Assembly (NCBI RefSeq): GCF_030409215.1
Contig: NZ_JAUFPL010000017.1
Coordinates: forward strand, 110,566-160,934
Source of the DNA: Halomonas ramblicola
GTDB lineage: Bacteria > Pseudomonadota > Gammaproteobacteria > Pseudomonadales > Halomonadaceae
Length of the DNA stretch: 50,369 nucleotides
Direction: 5' to 3'
Numbering within the stretch: position 1 is the first letter of the stretch; each line of letters starts with the position of its first letter. Made by a program: the position numbers and the translations under genes. Of the stretch, positions 15,797 to 30,198 are shown piece after piece. The notes under the pieces are model-generated. The model made no database searches, had not been told where the DNA came from, and saw only the letters and a list, made by a program, of their open reading frames with translations.

Positions 15797-15892
15797 GCAA
15801 GCCTACCATAGGCCACGCCCCGATACCCGACGAAAAGGGCCCTGTGACCGGGTGATCGGCATCGCGACTGGCCAGGGATCCGGGGCGTTTCG

Positions 15893-16843
15893 TTACCCCG
15901 GGAAACCTCGGTCATCGAACGGTAGTCCCAGCAATGCCTTGACGTGGGCGTCGACGCTGCGCCCCAGGGAGGCCAGGTGATAGCCCCCCTCGAGCACCGA
16001 GACCAGGCGGTTGTCGGCGTAGAGGGCGGCGATCTCCAGCGCCAGGCGGGTGACCCAGTGGTAGTCCGCCTCCTCCAGGCAGAGCTCCGCCAGGGGATCG
16101 TCGCGGTGGGCGTCGAAGCCCGCCGAGAGCAGCACCAGTTCCGGCTTGAAGCGGTGCAGGGCGGGGAGCCAGTCGTCCTCGATGGCCCGGCGGAAGGCGG
16201 GGCCGTCGGTACCGGCCGGCAGCGGGGTGTTGATGATGTTCTGCCACTCGCTGCGCAGGTAGCGCCAGGGGTAGAAGGGGTACTGGAAGCTGCTGCACAC
16301 CAGCACGTCCGGGTCGTCCCTGAAGATGTCGACGGTACCGTTGCCCTGGTGGACGTCGAAGTCGAGGATGGCGATGCGCCGCGCGCCGTAGCGCTCCCGG
16401 GCATGGGCGGCGCCCACCGCCACGTTGTTGTAGAAGCAGAAGCCCATGGCGTCGGTCGCCTCGGCGTGGTGGCCGGGGGGGCGCACCGCGCAGAAGACGT
16501 TGTCGGCCTGGCCGCGGAATACCTGGTCGACGCCACGGATCACCGCCCCGGCGGCGACCCGCGCGGCCGTGAGGCTGTCCGGGTTCATCAGGGTATCGGC
16601 GTCCAGGCCGACGAGGCCGGACTCGGGCAGGCACTTCTCGAGGGCCTGCAGGTGGCGGCGGGGGTGGACCCGGGCGAGTTCCTCCTCGGTGGCCGGGCGC
16701 GCCTCCGACTGCATGGTCTGCTGGAGGACGCCGGTGCGCGACAGGCGGGCATGGATCGCCTCCAGGCGCAACGGGCTCTCCGGGTGGTCCGGCCCCATGT
16801 GATGGAGCCGGCAGTCGGGATGGGTGATATAACCGGTGATCAT
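15893..16843 (-). CDS. Class II histone-deacetylase-family protein (acetylated amine or lysine deacetylase)
   Basis: A 316-residue arginase/deacetylase-fold enzyme. The catalytic His125-His126 pair is in RPPGHHAE. Zinc ligands are Asp163 and His165 (DFDVHQGNGT) and Asp244 (SAGFDAHRDDP), and the late EGGY carries the transition-state tyrosine. Bacterial members deacetylate acetyl-lysine in proteins, acetylpolyamines or other small amides. The divergent neighbour encodes a Pat-type protein acetyltransferase 115 bases away, which favours a protein-acetylation role; the PuuR-like regulator downstream would fit a polyamine role. The ATG at 16843 is chosen because the conserved family start lies there; the open frame continues upstream without homology. 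Confidence 0.9.
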   Translation of the reverse strand: MITGYITHPDCRLHHMGPDHPESPLRLEAIHARLSRTGVLQQTMQSEARPATEEELARVHPRRHLQALEKCLPESGLVGLDADTLMNPDSLTAARVAAGAVIRGVDQVFRGQADNVFCAVRPPGHHAEATDAMGFCFYNNVAVGAAHARERYGARRIAILDFDVHQGNGTVDIFRDDPDVLVCSSFQYPFYPWRYLRSEWQNIINTPLPAGTDGPAFRRAIEDDWLPALHRFKPELVLLSAGFDAHRDDPLAELCLEEADYHWVTRLALEIAALYADNRLVSVLEGGYHLASLGRSVDAHVKALLGLPFDDRGFPG

Positions 16844-16958
16844 CGAGGCCTCCAGGCTGCTGGCATCACCATACGTCGACGAGGCCCTTGCCAGACAGTG
16901 ACAATAGGTCGTACACAGTAGAGCAGCCAAGCCACGCGACGATTCCGGGAGAGCCGCC

Positions 16959-19703
16959 TTGAGCACCCGTTTCCTGCGCCATTTCTTCGAGCCCCGCAGC
17001 ATCGCCGTCGTCGGTGCCTCGGAAAGGCCCCAGTCCCTGGGCGGGCTGGTGATCCGCAACCTGCTGGAGGCCGGCTTCCCGGGCAGCGTCTGGGCGGTCA
17101 ACCCCAAGGGCTACGCCAGGGTCCACGGTCAGCCGGCCTTCGCCCGGGTCGGCCAGCTGCCCGAGGTACCCGACCTGGCGGTGATCTGCTCGCCGGTGGA
17201 GACGGTGCCGGGACGCATTGCCCGGCTGGGGCGCTTCGGGGTGCGCGCGGCGCTGGTGCTCTCCGGGGGCTCGCAGTTGGACGAGGCCCGCGACGGCAAG
17301 GCGTCGATCCGGGCCCGCATGCTCGAGGCCGCCCGGGAGTCGGGCATCCGGGTGCTGGGGCCGGAGTGCATGGGCCTGATCGTGCCGGGACGCCGGCTCA
17401 ACGCCTCCTATGCCAACCGGCCGATCAAGGCCGGCAGGGTGGCCTACCTGGGCCAGTCCGGCATGCTCGGCTCGGCGATGATCGACTGGGCGGCGGGGCG
17501 CGGGGTGGGCTTCTCGCATCTGATCACCCTGGGCGACAGCGTCGACGTCATGCTTCCCGACCTGCTGGACTACATCAGCCAGTACTCGCCCACCCAGGCC
17601 GTGCTGCTGCACCTGGAGAAGGTGCTGGATGCCCAGCACCTGATGACGGCGTTGCGCGACGCCTCGCGCAATCGCCTGGTGCTGGCCATCAAGAGCGGTC
17701 GCACCCCCCAGTCGGACCTCACCGGCCTGCCGCCGACCCCGGGCATCGCCAACCGCGACCGGGTCTTCGACGCCGCCTTCTCGCGGGCCGGGGTGGTGCG
17801 GGTCCACGACTCCGACGAGCTGTTCGACGCCTTGATGACGCTGTCGCGCATGAAACCGCTGCGCGGCGACCGCCTGGCCATCGTCTCCAACGGCCTGGGG
17901 CCGGCGATGCTGGCCATCGACAAGCTGATCCATGCCGGCGGGCGCCTGGCCGACTTCGGCGAGACGACCCGCGAGGCGCTGCGCGGCGGGTTCGACATGA
18001 GCAAGCCGGGGGAGAACCCCGTGGACCTGGGCGGCAACGCCACGCCCGAGCGGTTGGTGGACGCCCTGGAGATCGTCGCCGGCGATCCGGGCGTCGATGC
18101 CGTGCTGGTGGTGCATGCACCGACGCGCCTGGCGCCCTCCAGGGTGACCGCCGAGGCGCTCATCGCCAACCGCAAGCGCTTCCGGCGCAACCTGCTGACC
18201 AGCTGGATGGGGCTGGAGGAGGCGCTGTCGGCGCGTCACGAGTGCAACCTGGCGGGCATCCCCACCTACGTCTCCCCGGAGAAGGCGGTCAAGGCCTTCA
18301 TGCACATGGTGGATTACCAGCGGGTCCAGGCCCTGCTCCAGGAGACGCCCCCGAGCCTGCCGTTCACCACCACGGCGGAGATCCGCGGGCGCTGCCGCAA
18401 GCTGATCGCCGAGGCCCGGGCCCGGGGACGCGAGACCCTGTCGCACTCCGAGACCGCCCAGGTGCTCGAGGCCTACGGCATCCCCGTGGCGCCGGGCCGC
18501 TACCTGCGGACCCCGGAGGAGGGCGGCGACGCGGCCCGGGCGTTCGACGGCGCCATGGCGCTCAAGGTGGTGCACGAGGGCAACTGCCGGCCCTTCCGTT
18601 ATCGCAAGCATCCCCACAGGCTCTCGGCCGGGTTGCTCCAGGACCTCGAGACGCCCGACCAGGTGGCCGAGGGCGTCCGCCTGCTCGGCGACAAGGTGGC
18701 GGAGAAGTATCCCGCCTTCGAGGTGCGCGAGTACTGCCTGCAGCCCATGCAGCGCGGCAAGCACTCCCTGCAGGTGTGCGCCGGGATCACCCGGGATCCG
18801 GTGTTCGGCCCGGTGATCGTGTTCGGCATCGGCGGCTACAAGGTGAACATCCTCGCCGACCGCCAGGTGGCCCTGCCGCCGCTCAACATGCGCCTGGCCG
18901 AGGCCATGGTGGAACGCACCCATGTGGCGCGGCTGGTCCATGAACACTCCAGCGATCCGGGGCGCGACCTGGAGCGGCTCTGTCAGTTGCTGGTCAAGCT
19001 CTCGCAGATGGCCAGCGACCTGCTGGAGCTGCGCGGCCTGGAGATCAACCCGCTGCTGCTCAATCGCGACGACATGCTGGCGGTGGACTTCGCCATGGAC
19101 CTGGGGCCGCCGGCGCGCTTCGCGATCATGCCCTACCCCGAGGAGCTGCGCGAGTGGGTGACCCTGAACAACGGCTGGGAGGTGGAGGTGCGGCCGATTC
19201 GCGCCGAGGATGCCCCGCTGATCACCAACTTCCACCGGCAGCTTTCGGAAGAGAGCATCCGCTTCCGCTACTTCCACAACAAGGCCGACCTGACCCAGCG
19301 CGACCTGTCGATGCTGTCGCACATCAACTACGACCGGCAGATGGCCTTCATCGCCGAGCACCTGCGAGACGACGGCGGCAAGGAGATGCTCGGGGTGGTG
19401 CGGGTGTGGAACGACCCCGACAACATCCGCACCGAGTTCTCGATCATCATCCGCGACGACCTCCAGGGCCTGGGCATCGGCAGCCTGCTGATGACCAAGA
19501 TGATCGACTACTGCCGCAGCATCGGCACCCTGGAGATGATCGGCAAGATCATGGTCGACAACCAGCCGATGCGTGCGCTGATGAAGCACCTCGGCTTCAA
19601 GCAGCGCTACAACATGGAGGAGCAGGTGGTGGACGCGGTGCTGCGCCTCAACGAGCCGCAGAGCGAGTGGCAGCGACACCGCCTGGAGAGCCAGCCCGAC
19701 TGA
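16959..19703 (+). CDS. pat: Pat-type protein lysine acetyltransferase (acyl-CoA-synthetase-like plus GNAT)
   Basis: A 914-residue protein with the architecture of Salmonella Pat and E. coli PatZ/YfiQ. It has a CoA-binding domain (1-130, with SIAVVGASERP), succinyl-CoA-synthetase-like domains (about 150-460), an ATP-grasp-like domain (about 490-715) and a C-terminal GNAT domain (about 735-900) with the acetyl-CoA loop DLQGLGIGSLLM. Pat enzymes acetylate and inactivate acetyl-CoA synthetase and other proteins. The start is a TTG at 16959 behind a gggag ribosome site; the residues that follow (MSTRFLRHFFEPRSIAVVGA) align with the family start, so the TTG is likely real. It is divergent from a deacetylase-family gene, a natural writer and eraser pair. 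Confidence 0.92.
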   Translation: MSTRFLRHFFEPRSIAVVGASERPQSLGGLVIRNLLEAGFPGSVWAVNPKGYARVHGQPAFARVGQLPEVPDLAVICSPVETVPGRIARLGRFGVRAALVLSGGSQLDEARDGKASIRARMLEAARESGIRVLGPECMGLIVPGRRLNASYANRPIKAGRVAYLGQSGMLGSAMIDWAAGRGVGFSHLITLGDSVDVMLPDLLDYISQYSPTQAVLLHLEKVLDAQHLMTALRDASRNRLVLAIKSGRTPQSDLTGLPPTPGIANRDRVFDAAFSRAGVVRVHDSDELFDALMTLSRMKPLRGDRLAIVSNGLGPAMLAIDKLIHAGGRLADFGETTREALRGGFDMSKPGENPVDLGGNATPERLVDALEIVAGDPGVDAVLVVHAPTRLAPSRVTAEALIANRKRFRRNLLTSWMGLEEALSARHECNLAGIPTYVSPEKAVKAFMHMVDYQRVQALLQETPPSLPFTTTAEIRGRCRKLIAEARARGRETLSHSETAQVLEAYGIPVAPGRYLRTPEEGGDAARAFDGAMALKVVHEGNCRPFRYRKHPHRLSAGLLQDLETPDQVAEGVRLLGDKVAEKYPAFEVREYCLQPMQRGKHSLQVCAGITRDPVFGPVIVFGIGGYKVNILADRQVALPPLNMRLAEAMVERTHVARLVHEHSSDPGRDLERLCQLLVKLSQMASDLLELRGLEINPLLLNRDDMLAVDFAMDLGPPARFAIMPYPEELREWVTLNNGWEVEVRPIRAEDAPLITNFHRQLSEESIRFRYFHNKADLTQRDLSMLSHINYDRQMAFIAEHLRDDGGKEMLGVVRVWNDPDNIRTEFSIIIRDDLQGLGIGSLLMTKMIDYCRSIGTLEMIGKIMVDNQPMRALMKHLGFKQRYNMEEQVVDAVLRLNEPQSEWQRHRLESQPD

Positions 19704-19727
19704 CGGGGCCGGCCTCGGGGCGTCGGT

Positions 19728-20369
19728 TCAGGGCGCCATGCGGAAGTGGTGCCAGCTGTCGTCGCGGCGCTCGTAGCGGATGCGGTCGTGGAGGCGACTC
19801 GGCTGGCCCTGCCAGAACTCGATCATCTCCGGGATCACGCGGTAGCCGCCCCAGTGCACCGGGCGCGGGATCTCCTGCCCCTCGTAGGCCTGCTCGAAAC
19901 GGTTCTGGCGCTCCTCGATCCAGGTGCGATCGGGGATCACCACGCTCTGGGTGGCGATCCAGGCGCCCAGCTGGCTGGCCCGTGGGCGGCTGGCGAAGTA
20001 GGCGTCCGATTCCTCCTCGCTGACCTGTTCCACGCTGCCCTCGATGCGCACCTGGCGGGACAGCGAGGGCCACCAGAAGACCAGGGCGGCATGCGGTACG
20101 TTGGTCAGCTCGCTGCCCTTGTGGCTGTGGTAGTTGGTATAGAAGACCAGTCCGTGCTCGTCGATGCCCTTGAGCAGCACCACCCGGGCGTGGGGCAGGC
20201 CCTGGCTATCCACGGTAGCCAGGGTCATGGTGTTGCCGTCTTCGCCCTCGCTCTCCAGCGCCAGGGCGAACCACTCGTCGAACAGTTCCATGGGATCGGT
20301 GGTGGCCTGGGACTCGTCGAGTCGGCCGCCTTCGTAGTCGCGTCGGATGTCGGCGATGTTGCGTGTCAT
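19728..20369 (-). CDS. pdxH: Pyridoxamine 5'-phosphate oxidase
   Basis: A 213-residue FMN enzyme making pyridoxal 5'-phosphate from pyridoxine or pyridoxamine phosphate. The length is standard. Family segments are clear: MTRNIADIRRDYEGG at the start, the RVVLLKGID FMN-binding block near residues 62-70, FYTNYHSHKGSEL near 75-87, and the C-terminal SRLHDRIRYER signature near 190-200. It converges on pat, with 24 bases between stops. PLP made here serves enzymes such as EctB elsewhere in the window, a general rather than operonic link. Confidence 0.95.
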   Translation of the reverse strand: MTRNIADIRRDYEGGRLDESQATTDPMELFDEWFALALESEGEDGNTMTLATVDSQGLPHARVVLLKGIDEHGLVFYTNYHSHKGSELTNVPHAALVFWWPSLSRQVRIEGSVEQVSEEESDAYFASRPRASQLGAWIATQSVVIPDRTWIEERQNRFEQAYEGQEIPRPVHWGGYRVIPEMIEFWQGQPSRLHDRIRYERRDDSWHHFRMAP

Positions 20370-20466
20370 CGTGGGCTCTCCTGGGAGTCTCGTGCATGGT
20401 CGCCGTTGCGGGCGAAGAGCTCAACACCCGAATGGGCGTCGGGATGAATTTAGCGGGGCAGGCGGT

Positions 20467-21994
<1,528 letters not shown>

Positions 21995-22115
21995 CTCGTC
22001 TCCCTCGCGTCCCCGTGGCCGTCCCCATGCTGCCATGCCGAGACGACGCTGTCCGGTGAAGCCGCCACCCCGGCTCTGCTAGGATGGAGGCTCCCACCAT
22101 GAACGGGAGGTTGCC

Positions 22116-22712
22116 ATGAGCCAGTCGGCACGCGATGACCTGGACTTCCGGACCCTGATGGGTGGCGAGGTGCGTCCGCTCTCCCGGGCCCGTAACCGCG
22201 CCGATCCCGGTCGTACCCGCCATGGCCCCAGCGAGGCCCAGCTGGCCCGCCGCGAGAGCGCCAGCGCCGAGGTGGAGGGACACGGCTTCCTCTCCGACGA
22301 CTTCGTCGACCTGGTGCCGCCCTTCGATCCCCTGGTATTCCGGCGCGACGGCATCCAGCAGGGCGTGGTGGATCGCCTGCGTCACGGCGGCTACGACGCC
22401 CAGGCGCGGCTACACCTGCTGCGTCGTCCGCTGGAGGAGTGCCGCCGGGCGCTGCCGCCCTTCATCCGGGAGGCCTACGCCCACGACCTGCGCTCGTTGC
22501 TGATCGTCCACGGCCGCGGCCAGGCCATCGACAGCCCGCCCAACGTGCTGCGTTCCTACCTGGCCAAGTGGCTGCCGCGGTTCGAGGAGGTCCAGGCCTT
22601 CGTCTCGGCCCAGCCCTCCGACGGCGGCCTGGGGGCCACCTGGGTGATGCTGCGCAAGAGCGAGCGGGCACGGGCGGCCAACCGCGAGCGCCAGCAGAAG
22701 CGGCGGGGATAA
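22116..22712 (+). CDS. smrA: Smr-domain DNA endonuclease SmrA-like protein
   Basis: A 198-residue protein with a C-terminal Smr domain. The family HGRG motif is at His132 (LLIVHGRGQAI), with the preceding LHLLRRPLEE segment taking the place of the DLHG motif. The first 60 residues are polar and probably flexible, and the C-terminal tail is basic. E. coli SmrA is a nicking endonuclease; ribosome-collision nucleases of the Smr family share the domain. The start is preceded by gggaggttgcc, a clear ribosome site. Confidence 0.85.
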   Translation: MSQSARDDLDFRTLMGGEVRPLSRARNRADPGRTRHGPSEAQLARRESASAEVEGHGFLSDDFVDLVPPFDPLVFRRDGIQQGVVDRLRHGGYDAQARLHLLRRPLEECRRALPPFIREAYAHDLRSLLIVHGRGQAIDSPPNVLRSYLAKWLPRFEEVQAFVSAQPSDGGLGATWVMLRKSERARAANRERQQKRRG

Positions 22713-22758
22713 GAAGTTGCTGGGCTGAAACGTCAAGATGGTGCGGGTGAGGAGCGCC

Positions 22759-22793
22759 GGAACAGCCCCGAGCATCAAGGCCGGGGCTATTCC
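22759..22793. terminator. Bidirectional stem-loop between smrA and the DUF934 gene
   Basis: GGAACAGCCCCG (22759-22770) pairs with CGGGGCTATTCC (22782-22793) with one mismatch around an 11-base loop. It lies between two convergent genes and lacks a T-run on either strand, so it is a probable but unproven shared terminator. Confidence 0.5.
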
Positions 22794-22802
22794 AAATGCC
22801 TC

Positions 22803-23336
22803 TCAAGCGAAGGCAGGCTCTCTTTGGAATCCGGCGCGTTCGCGCTCGCGGCGCCGGAACAGCGGCTCCGGCTGGTCCACGCCCGGCTGGTAGGCGCGAC
22901 TGAAGATATTGAGGTTGCGCAGGGCATCCTCCAGCCACTGGTCCTCGCGCAGCGACAGGCCGTCGAAGCCGCAGCGGGTCATGAAGAACAGCTGGTCGAC
23001 CAGGACGTCGCCGATGGCGCGGATCTCGCCACGGTAGGCGTAGCGCTCGCGCAGCAGGCGGGCCAGGCTGTAGCCGCGGCCGTCGGTGAACTTGGGGAAG
23101 TCGATGGCGATCAGCGGCGCCTCCAGCAGCGCCTCGGCCAACTCCGGCGTCAGCTCGGTGTCGGCGGGCAGCCAGGGGGCGCGGTCGGCGCCGCGCTCCC
23201 CGTCGAGCCAGGCGGCCAGGGGCAGGATCGCCTTGCCCGCGGTCGGCGCCTCGTCCTCGCGGATCAGCTGCCAGTCGTCGGTGGCCGGGTGGCCGGCGTG
23301 GATATAGGGGCGCGCTTGGGTGGCTTGCTCAGGCAT
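22803..23336 (-). CDS. DUF934 protein associated with sulfite reductase
   Basis: A 177-residue soluble protein of the DUF934 family, typically encoded right after sulfite reductase in Pseudomonas and Halomonas relatives. Conserved parts include IDFPKFTDGRGYSLARLLRE near residues 77-96 and GEIRAIGDVLVDQLFFMTRCGFD near 103-125 with one invariant-looking cysteine. Function is not established; a role in sulfite or nitrite reduction is inferred from linkage. Its ATG lies upstream of the sulfite reductase stop, an eight-base overlap, so translation is probably coupled. Confidence 0.85.
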   Translation of the reverse strand: MPEQATQARPYIHAGHPATDDWQLIREDEAPTAGKAILPLAAWLDGERGADRAPWLPADTELTPELAEALLEAPLIAIDFPKFTDGRGYSLARLLRERYAYRGEIRAIGDVLVDQLFFMTRCGFDGLSLREDQWLEDALRNLNIFSRAYQPGVDQPEPLFRRRERERAGFQREPAFA

Positions 23337-24981
23337 AGACCCGCTCCTTGAAGGGTTTGAGGCCGATACGGCGATAGGTGTCCAGGAAGGTCTCGCCGTC
23401 ACTGCGCTCGCCGACGTAGACCTGCAGCAGGGTGTCGATCACGTCCGGCACCTTCTCGCGGCTGAACGAGGGGCCGAGGATCTTGCCCAGCGAGGCCTCG
23501 TCGCCCTGGGCGCCGCCCAGCGAGATCTGGTACCACTCCTCGCCCTTCTTGTCGACGCCGAGGATGCCGATGTGACCCACATGGTGGTGCCCGCAGGCGT
23601 TCATGCAGCCGGAGATGTTGAGCTCCAGCGGGCCCAGGTCGTAGAGGAAGTCCAGGTCGTCGAAGCGCTCCTGGATCGACTGCGCCACGGGGATCGACTT
23701 GGCGTTGGCCAGGGCGCAGTAGTCGCCACCCGGGCAGCAGATCAGGTCGGCCAGGGTGCCCACCGTGGGGTTGGCCATGCCCAGCTCGTCGAGGGCATGC
23801 CAGAGCGCCTCGAGACGGTCCATGGGCACGTCGGAGAGCACCAGGTTCTGTTCGTGGGTGACGCGCAGCTCGCCGAAGCTGTACTCGTCGGCCAGGTCGG
23901 CCACCTGGTGCATCTGCTCCCAGGTGACGTCGCCCGGGGAGTGGCCGCGGCGCTTGAGCGACAGGGTCACCGCCTTGTAGCCGGGCACCTTGTGGCCGTG
24001 GACGTTGTTGGTCATGAAGCGGGCGAAGGCGCGGTTCTCGGCGCGCAGCGCCTCGACCTCGGCGATGGCCGCCTCGTCGACCGGGCGGCGCTCGGGATCG
24101 ACGAAGTGCTCCGCCACGTGCTCGACGGTCTCGTGGGTGAGGGTCTGGGCGCCGTCCTTGAGATGGGCCCACTCGGCGTCGACGCGACGCCGGAACTCCT
24201 CGATGCCCAGCGCCTTGACCAGGATCTTGATGCGCGCCTTGAACTTGTTGTCGCGGCGCCCGAACTGGTTGTAGACCCGCACCAAGGCCTCGAGGTAGGT
24301 GAGCAGGTGCTGCCAGGGCAGGTCGTCGCGCACCACCTCGCCGATCATCGGGGTGCGGCCCAGGCCGCCGCCGGCCAGCACCCGGACGCGCACCTCGCCC
24401 TGGTCGTCGCGCCACAGTCGCAGGCCCACGTCGTGGACCTGGATGGCGGCGCGGTCCTCGGCGGCGCCGGTCACCGCGATCTTGAACTTGCGCGGCAGGT
24501 AGGCGAACTCGGGGTGGAAGGTCGACCACTGGCGGATCAGCTCGCACCAGGGCCGCGGATCCACGTCCTCGTCCTCGGCCACGCCGGAGAACTGGTCGGT
24601 GGTGGTGTTGCGGATGTCGTTGCCGCTGGTCTGGATGGCGTGCATCTGCACGCTGGCCAGTTCGGCGAGCATGTCCGGCACGGTCTCCAGCTTCGGCCAG
24701 TTCAGCTGCAGATTGGTCCGCGTGGTGAAGTGGCCATAGCCGCGGTCATAGTCGCGGGCCAGGTCGCCCAGCTTGCGCAGCTGGTAGGAGGCCAGCATGC
24801 CGTAGGGGATGGCGATCCGCAGCATGGGGGCGTAGCGCTGAACATAGAGGCCATTCTGCACCCGCAGCGGCAGGAACTCCTCCTCGCTCAGGCGCCCGGC
24901 CAGATAGCGCTCCATCTGGTCGCGGAACTGGGCGACGCGTTCGTTGACGAGTGTCTGGTCGTGGGAGTCGTAGCGATACAT
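23329..24981 (-). CDS. cysI: Nitrite/sulfite reductase hemoprotein, probable assimilatory sulfite reductase
   Basis: A 550-residue siroheme and [4Fe-4S] enzyme that reduces sulfite to sulfide with six electrons. The cluster and siroheme cysteines are Cys416 and Cys422 (CPGGDYC) and Cys459 and Cys463 (SGCMNACG), in the order expected. Two ferredoxin-like half-domains precede them, including FTTRTNLQLNW near residues 86-96. Because no flavoprotein subunit (cysJ) adjoins, electrons may come from ferredoxin or a separate reductase. The DUF934 partner follows with an eight-base overlap. The upstream 124-base gap is strikingly AT-rich. Confidence 0.9.
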   Translation of the reverse strand: MYRYDSHDQTLVNERVAQFRDQMERYLAGRLSEEEFLPLRVQNGLYVQRYAPMLRIAIPYGMLASYQLRKLGDLARDYDRGYGHFTTRTNLQLNWPKLETVPDMLAELASVQMHAIQTSGNDIRNTTTDQFSGVAEDEDVDPRPWCELIRQWSTFHPEFAYLPRKFKIAVTGAAEDRAAIQVHDVGLRLWRDDQGEVRVRVLAGGGLGRTPMIGEVVRDDLPWQHLLTYLEALVRVYNQFGRRDNKFKARIKILVKALGIEEFRRRVDAEWAHLKDGAQTLTHETVEHVAEHFVDPERRPVDEAAIAEVEALRAENRAFARFMTNNVHGHKVPGYKAVTLSLKRRGHSPGDVTWEQMHQVADLADEYSFGELRVTHEQNLVLSDVPMDRLEALWHALDELGMANPTVGTLADLICCPGGDYCALANAKSIPVAQSIQERFDDLDFLYDLGPLELNISGCMNACGHHHVGHIGILGVDKKGEEWYQISLGGAQGDEASLGKILGPSFSREKVPDVIDTLLQVYVGERSDGETFLDTYRRIGLKPFKERVYA

Positions 24982-25040
24982 TCAGCCAATCCTGCTGCAG
25001 TGAAAGTGGCAGTGCCCGTGATGAGCACCATACGCGTCTC

Positions 25041-25096
25041 GGTTTATGCTTGGAAAGAATAAATATTTATAGTTTTTATGCGAAAAGTAATTAACG
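25041..25096 (-). promoter_or_regulatory. AT-rich control region upstream of the sulfite reductase gene
   Basis: About 55 bases with very high A+T content in an otherwise GC-rich window. They contain the 12-base perfect palindrome ataaatatttat (25059-25070). The region precedes cysI by about 60 bases on the minus strand. It is a good candidate for the promoter and for an activator site such as CysB, but I see no sequence that identifies the regulator. Confidence 0.45.
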
Positions 25097-25105
25097 ATCG
25101 AGGCC

Positions 25106-26434
25106 CTAGACCTCCAGCCGCTGCCAGCGCCGGCGCTGCCAGATGGCCGCGAACCAGGCGGAGTTGAGGCAGCGGTAGGCGAGCTGCACCCACCAGATGC
25201 CGACCAGCCCGTAGCCCAGCCAGACCCCGATGCCCCAGGCCAGCGGCAGGAACACCAGCCACTGCAGGCCGAGGGTCGCGGTCATCACGGTGCGGTTGGC
25301 ACCGGCACCGAGCAGGGCCTGGGCGAGCACCAGGGCGGCCGCGTCCAGCACGATCATGAGCGCGGTCAGCCGCAGCGGCAACCGGCCCAGCTCGATCAGC
25401 GCCGGGTCGTGGAGGAACAGGGCCAGCACGGCGTCCGGCAGCAGCGCCATGGGCAGGGCGAGGGCGGCCAGGCACAGCCAGGCCACGCGGACCACCTCCC
25501 AGCCCCAGCGATGAGCGTCGCGGTGGGCCTCGCGCCCCAGTGCCTCGCCCACCAGGCTCATGGCCGCCATGCCCAGGCCCACCCCGGGCAGGATCAGCAG
25601 CAGCGAGAGGTTCACCAGCACATGGCCCACGGCCACGCTGGCGGTGTCGATGCGGCCGAGGATCCAGAACAGCACCGCATAGCCGGCGGCGAACCACAGC
25701 TGCTGGAAGGAGTGGGGCGTGGCCAGGCGCAGGGTGGTGACGAAGGTGAAGCGTCGCGGCAAGCCGGCGAGGAAGCCGCTGGCGGTGGCGTGGCGCAGGC
25801 TCATCGCGGCCCAGATCGCCAGGCCCACGAACAGCGACAGGGTAGTGCCGGCGCCGGCCCCGGCGGCGCCCATGGCGGGCAGGCCCAGGTAGCCGAAGAT
25901 CAGCGCCAGGCTGGCCGCCACGTTGACGACGTGCATCACCAGGATGATGCGCAGGTAGAGACCGGTCTGCTGGATGCCGTTCCAGTAGCCGCGGAAGCAG
26001 AAGATCATCGCCACGGCGGTGAGCGACACCACCCGCCAGCGGAAGTACTCCACGGCCACGGCGTTGACCGTCGGGTCCTGGTTGATCAGGCCCATCAGGC
26101 CCGGCGCCTGCCACAGGCAGAGCGCGGTGACCGGCAGGGCGGCGAGGGCAGCGAGCACCAGGCCGGCATTGAGCGGCACGGCGCGGCATCCCCAGGCCGC
26201 TTCGCCGTGGCGCCGGGCGGTCTGGGCCTGGACCCCCGAGGAGAGACCGAACACCAGGGCGGTGATCAGGAACATGGCGTAGCCGCCGATGCCGACGCCG
26301 GCCAGCGGCACCTCGCCGAGCGAGCCCACCATGGCGGCATCGATCAGGTTGATCAGGCTCTGGGAGAGCATCCCGGCGATGATCGGCAGGGCGAGGCGCA
26401 GGATGGTCTGGCGTCGAGAGGCGTCTGGCAGCAT
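25106..26434 (-). CDS. MATE-family multidrug or metabolite efflux transporter
   Basis: A 442-residue inner-membrane transporter with about twelve helices in two homologous halves, typical of MATE proteins of the DinF/NorM type, which export cationic compounds using sodium or proton gradients. Family features include the first-helix LPIIAGMLSQSLINLIDAAMVG pattern (residues 16-37) and its echo in the second half around residue 240. Export substrate is unknown. The start is the ATG at 26434; the longer open frame upstream overlaps metH and lacks membrane character. It lies 50 bases after metH on the same strand, with a hairpin between. Confidence 0.88.
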   Translation of the reverse strand: MLPDASRRQTILRLALPIIAGMLSQSLINLIDAAMVGSLGEVPLAGVGIGGYAMFLITALVFGLSSGVQAQTARRHGEAAWGCRAVPLNAGLVLAALAALPVTALCLWQAPGLMGLINQDPTVNAVAVEYFRWRVVSLTAVAMIFCFRGYWNGIQQTGLYLRIILVMHVVNVAASLALIFGYLGLPAMGAAGAGAGTTLSLFVGLAIWAAMSLRHATASGFLAGLPRRFTFVTTLRLATPHSFQQLWFAAGYAVLFWILGRIDTASVAVGHVLVNLSLLLILPGVGLGMAAMSLVGEALGREAHRDAHRWGWEVVRVAWLCLAALALPMALLPDAVLALFLHDPALIELGRLPLRLTALMIVLDAAALVLAQALLGAGANRTVMTATLGLQWLVFLPLAWGIGVWLGYGLVGIWWVQLAYRCLNSAWFAAIWQRRRWQRLEV

Positions 26435-26459
26435 GGGCGTCCGCAGCGGCGAAGGGGGC

Positions 26460-26480
26460 GGCGGGCCGGGCAGGCCCGCC
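26460..26480 (-). terminator. Stem-loop between metH and the MATE gene
   Basis: GGCGGGCC (26460-26467) pairs with GGCCCGCC (26473-26480) around a five-base loop, four bases past the metH stop. No T-run follows on the minus strand, so it may terminate weakly or stabilise the metH 3' end. Confidence 0.4.
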
Positions 26481-26484
26481 GGGA

Positions 26485-30198
<3,714 letters not shown>

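Noticed and set aside
16866..19679. A 937-codon minus-strand open frame opposite pat
   Set aside because: Rich in His, Gln and Leu with no recognisable motif; complementary to the Pat coding sequence.
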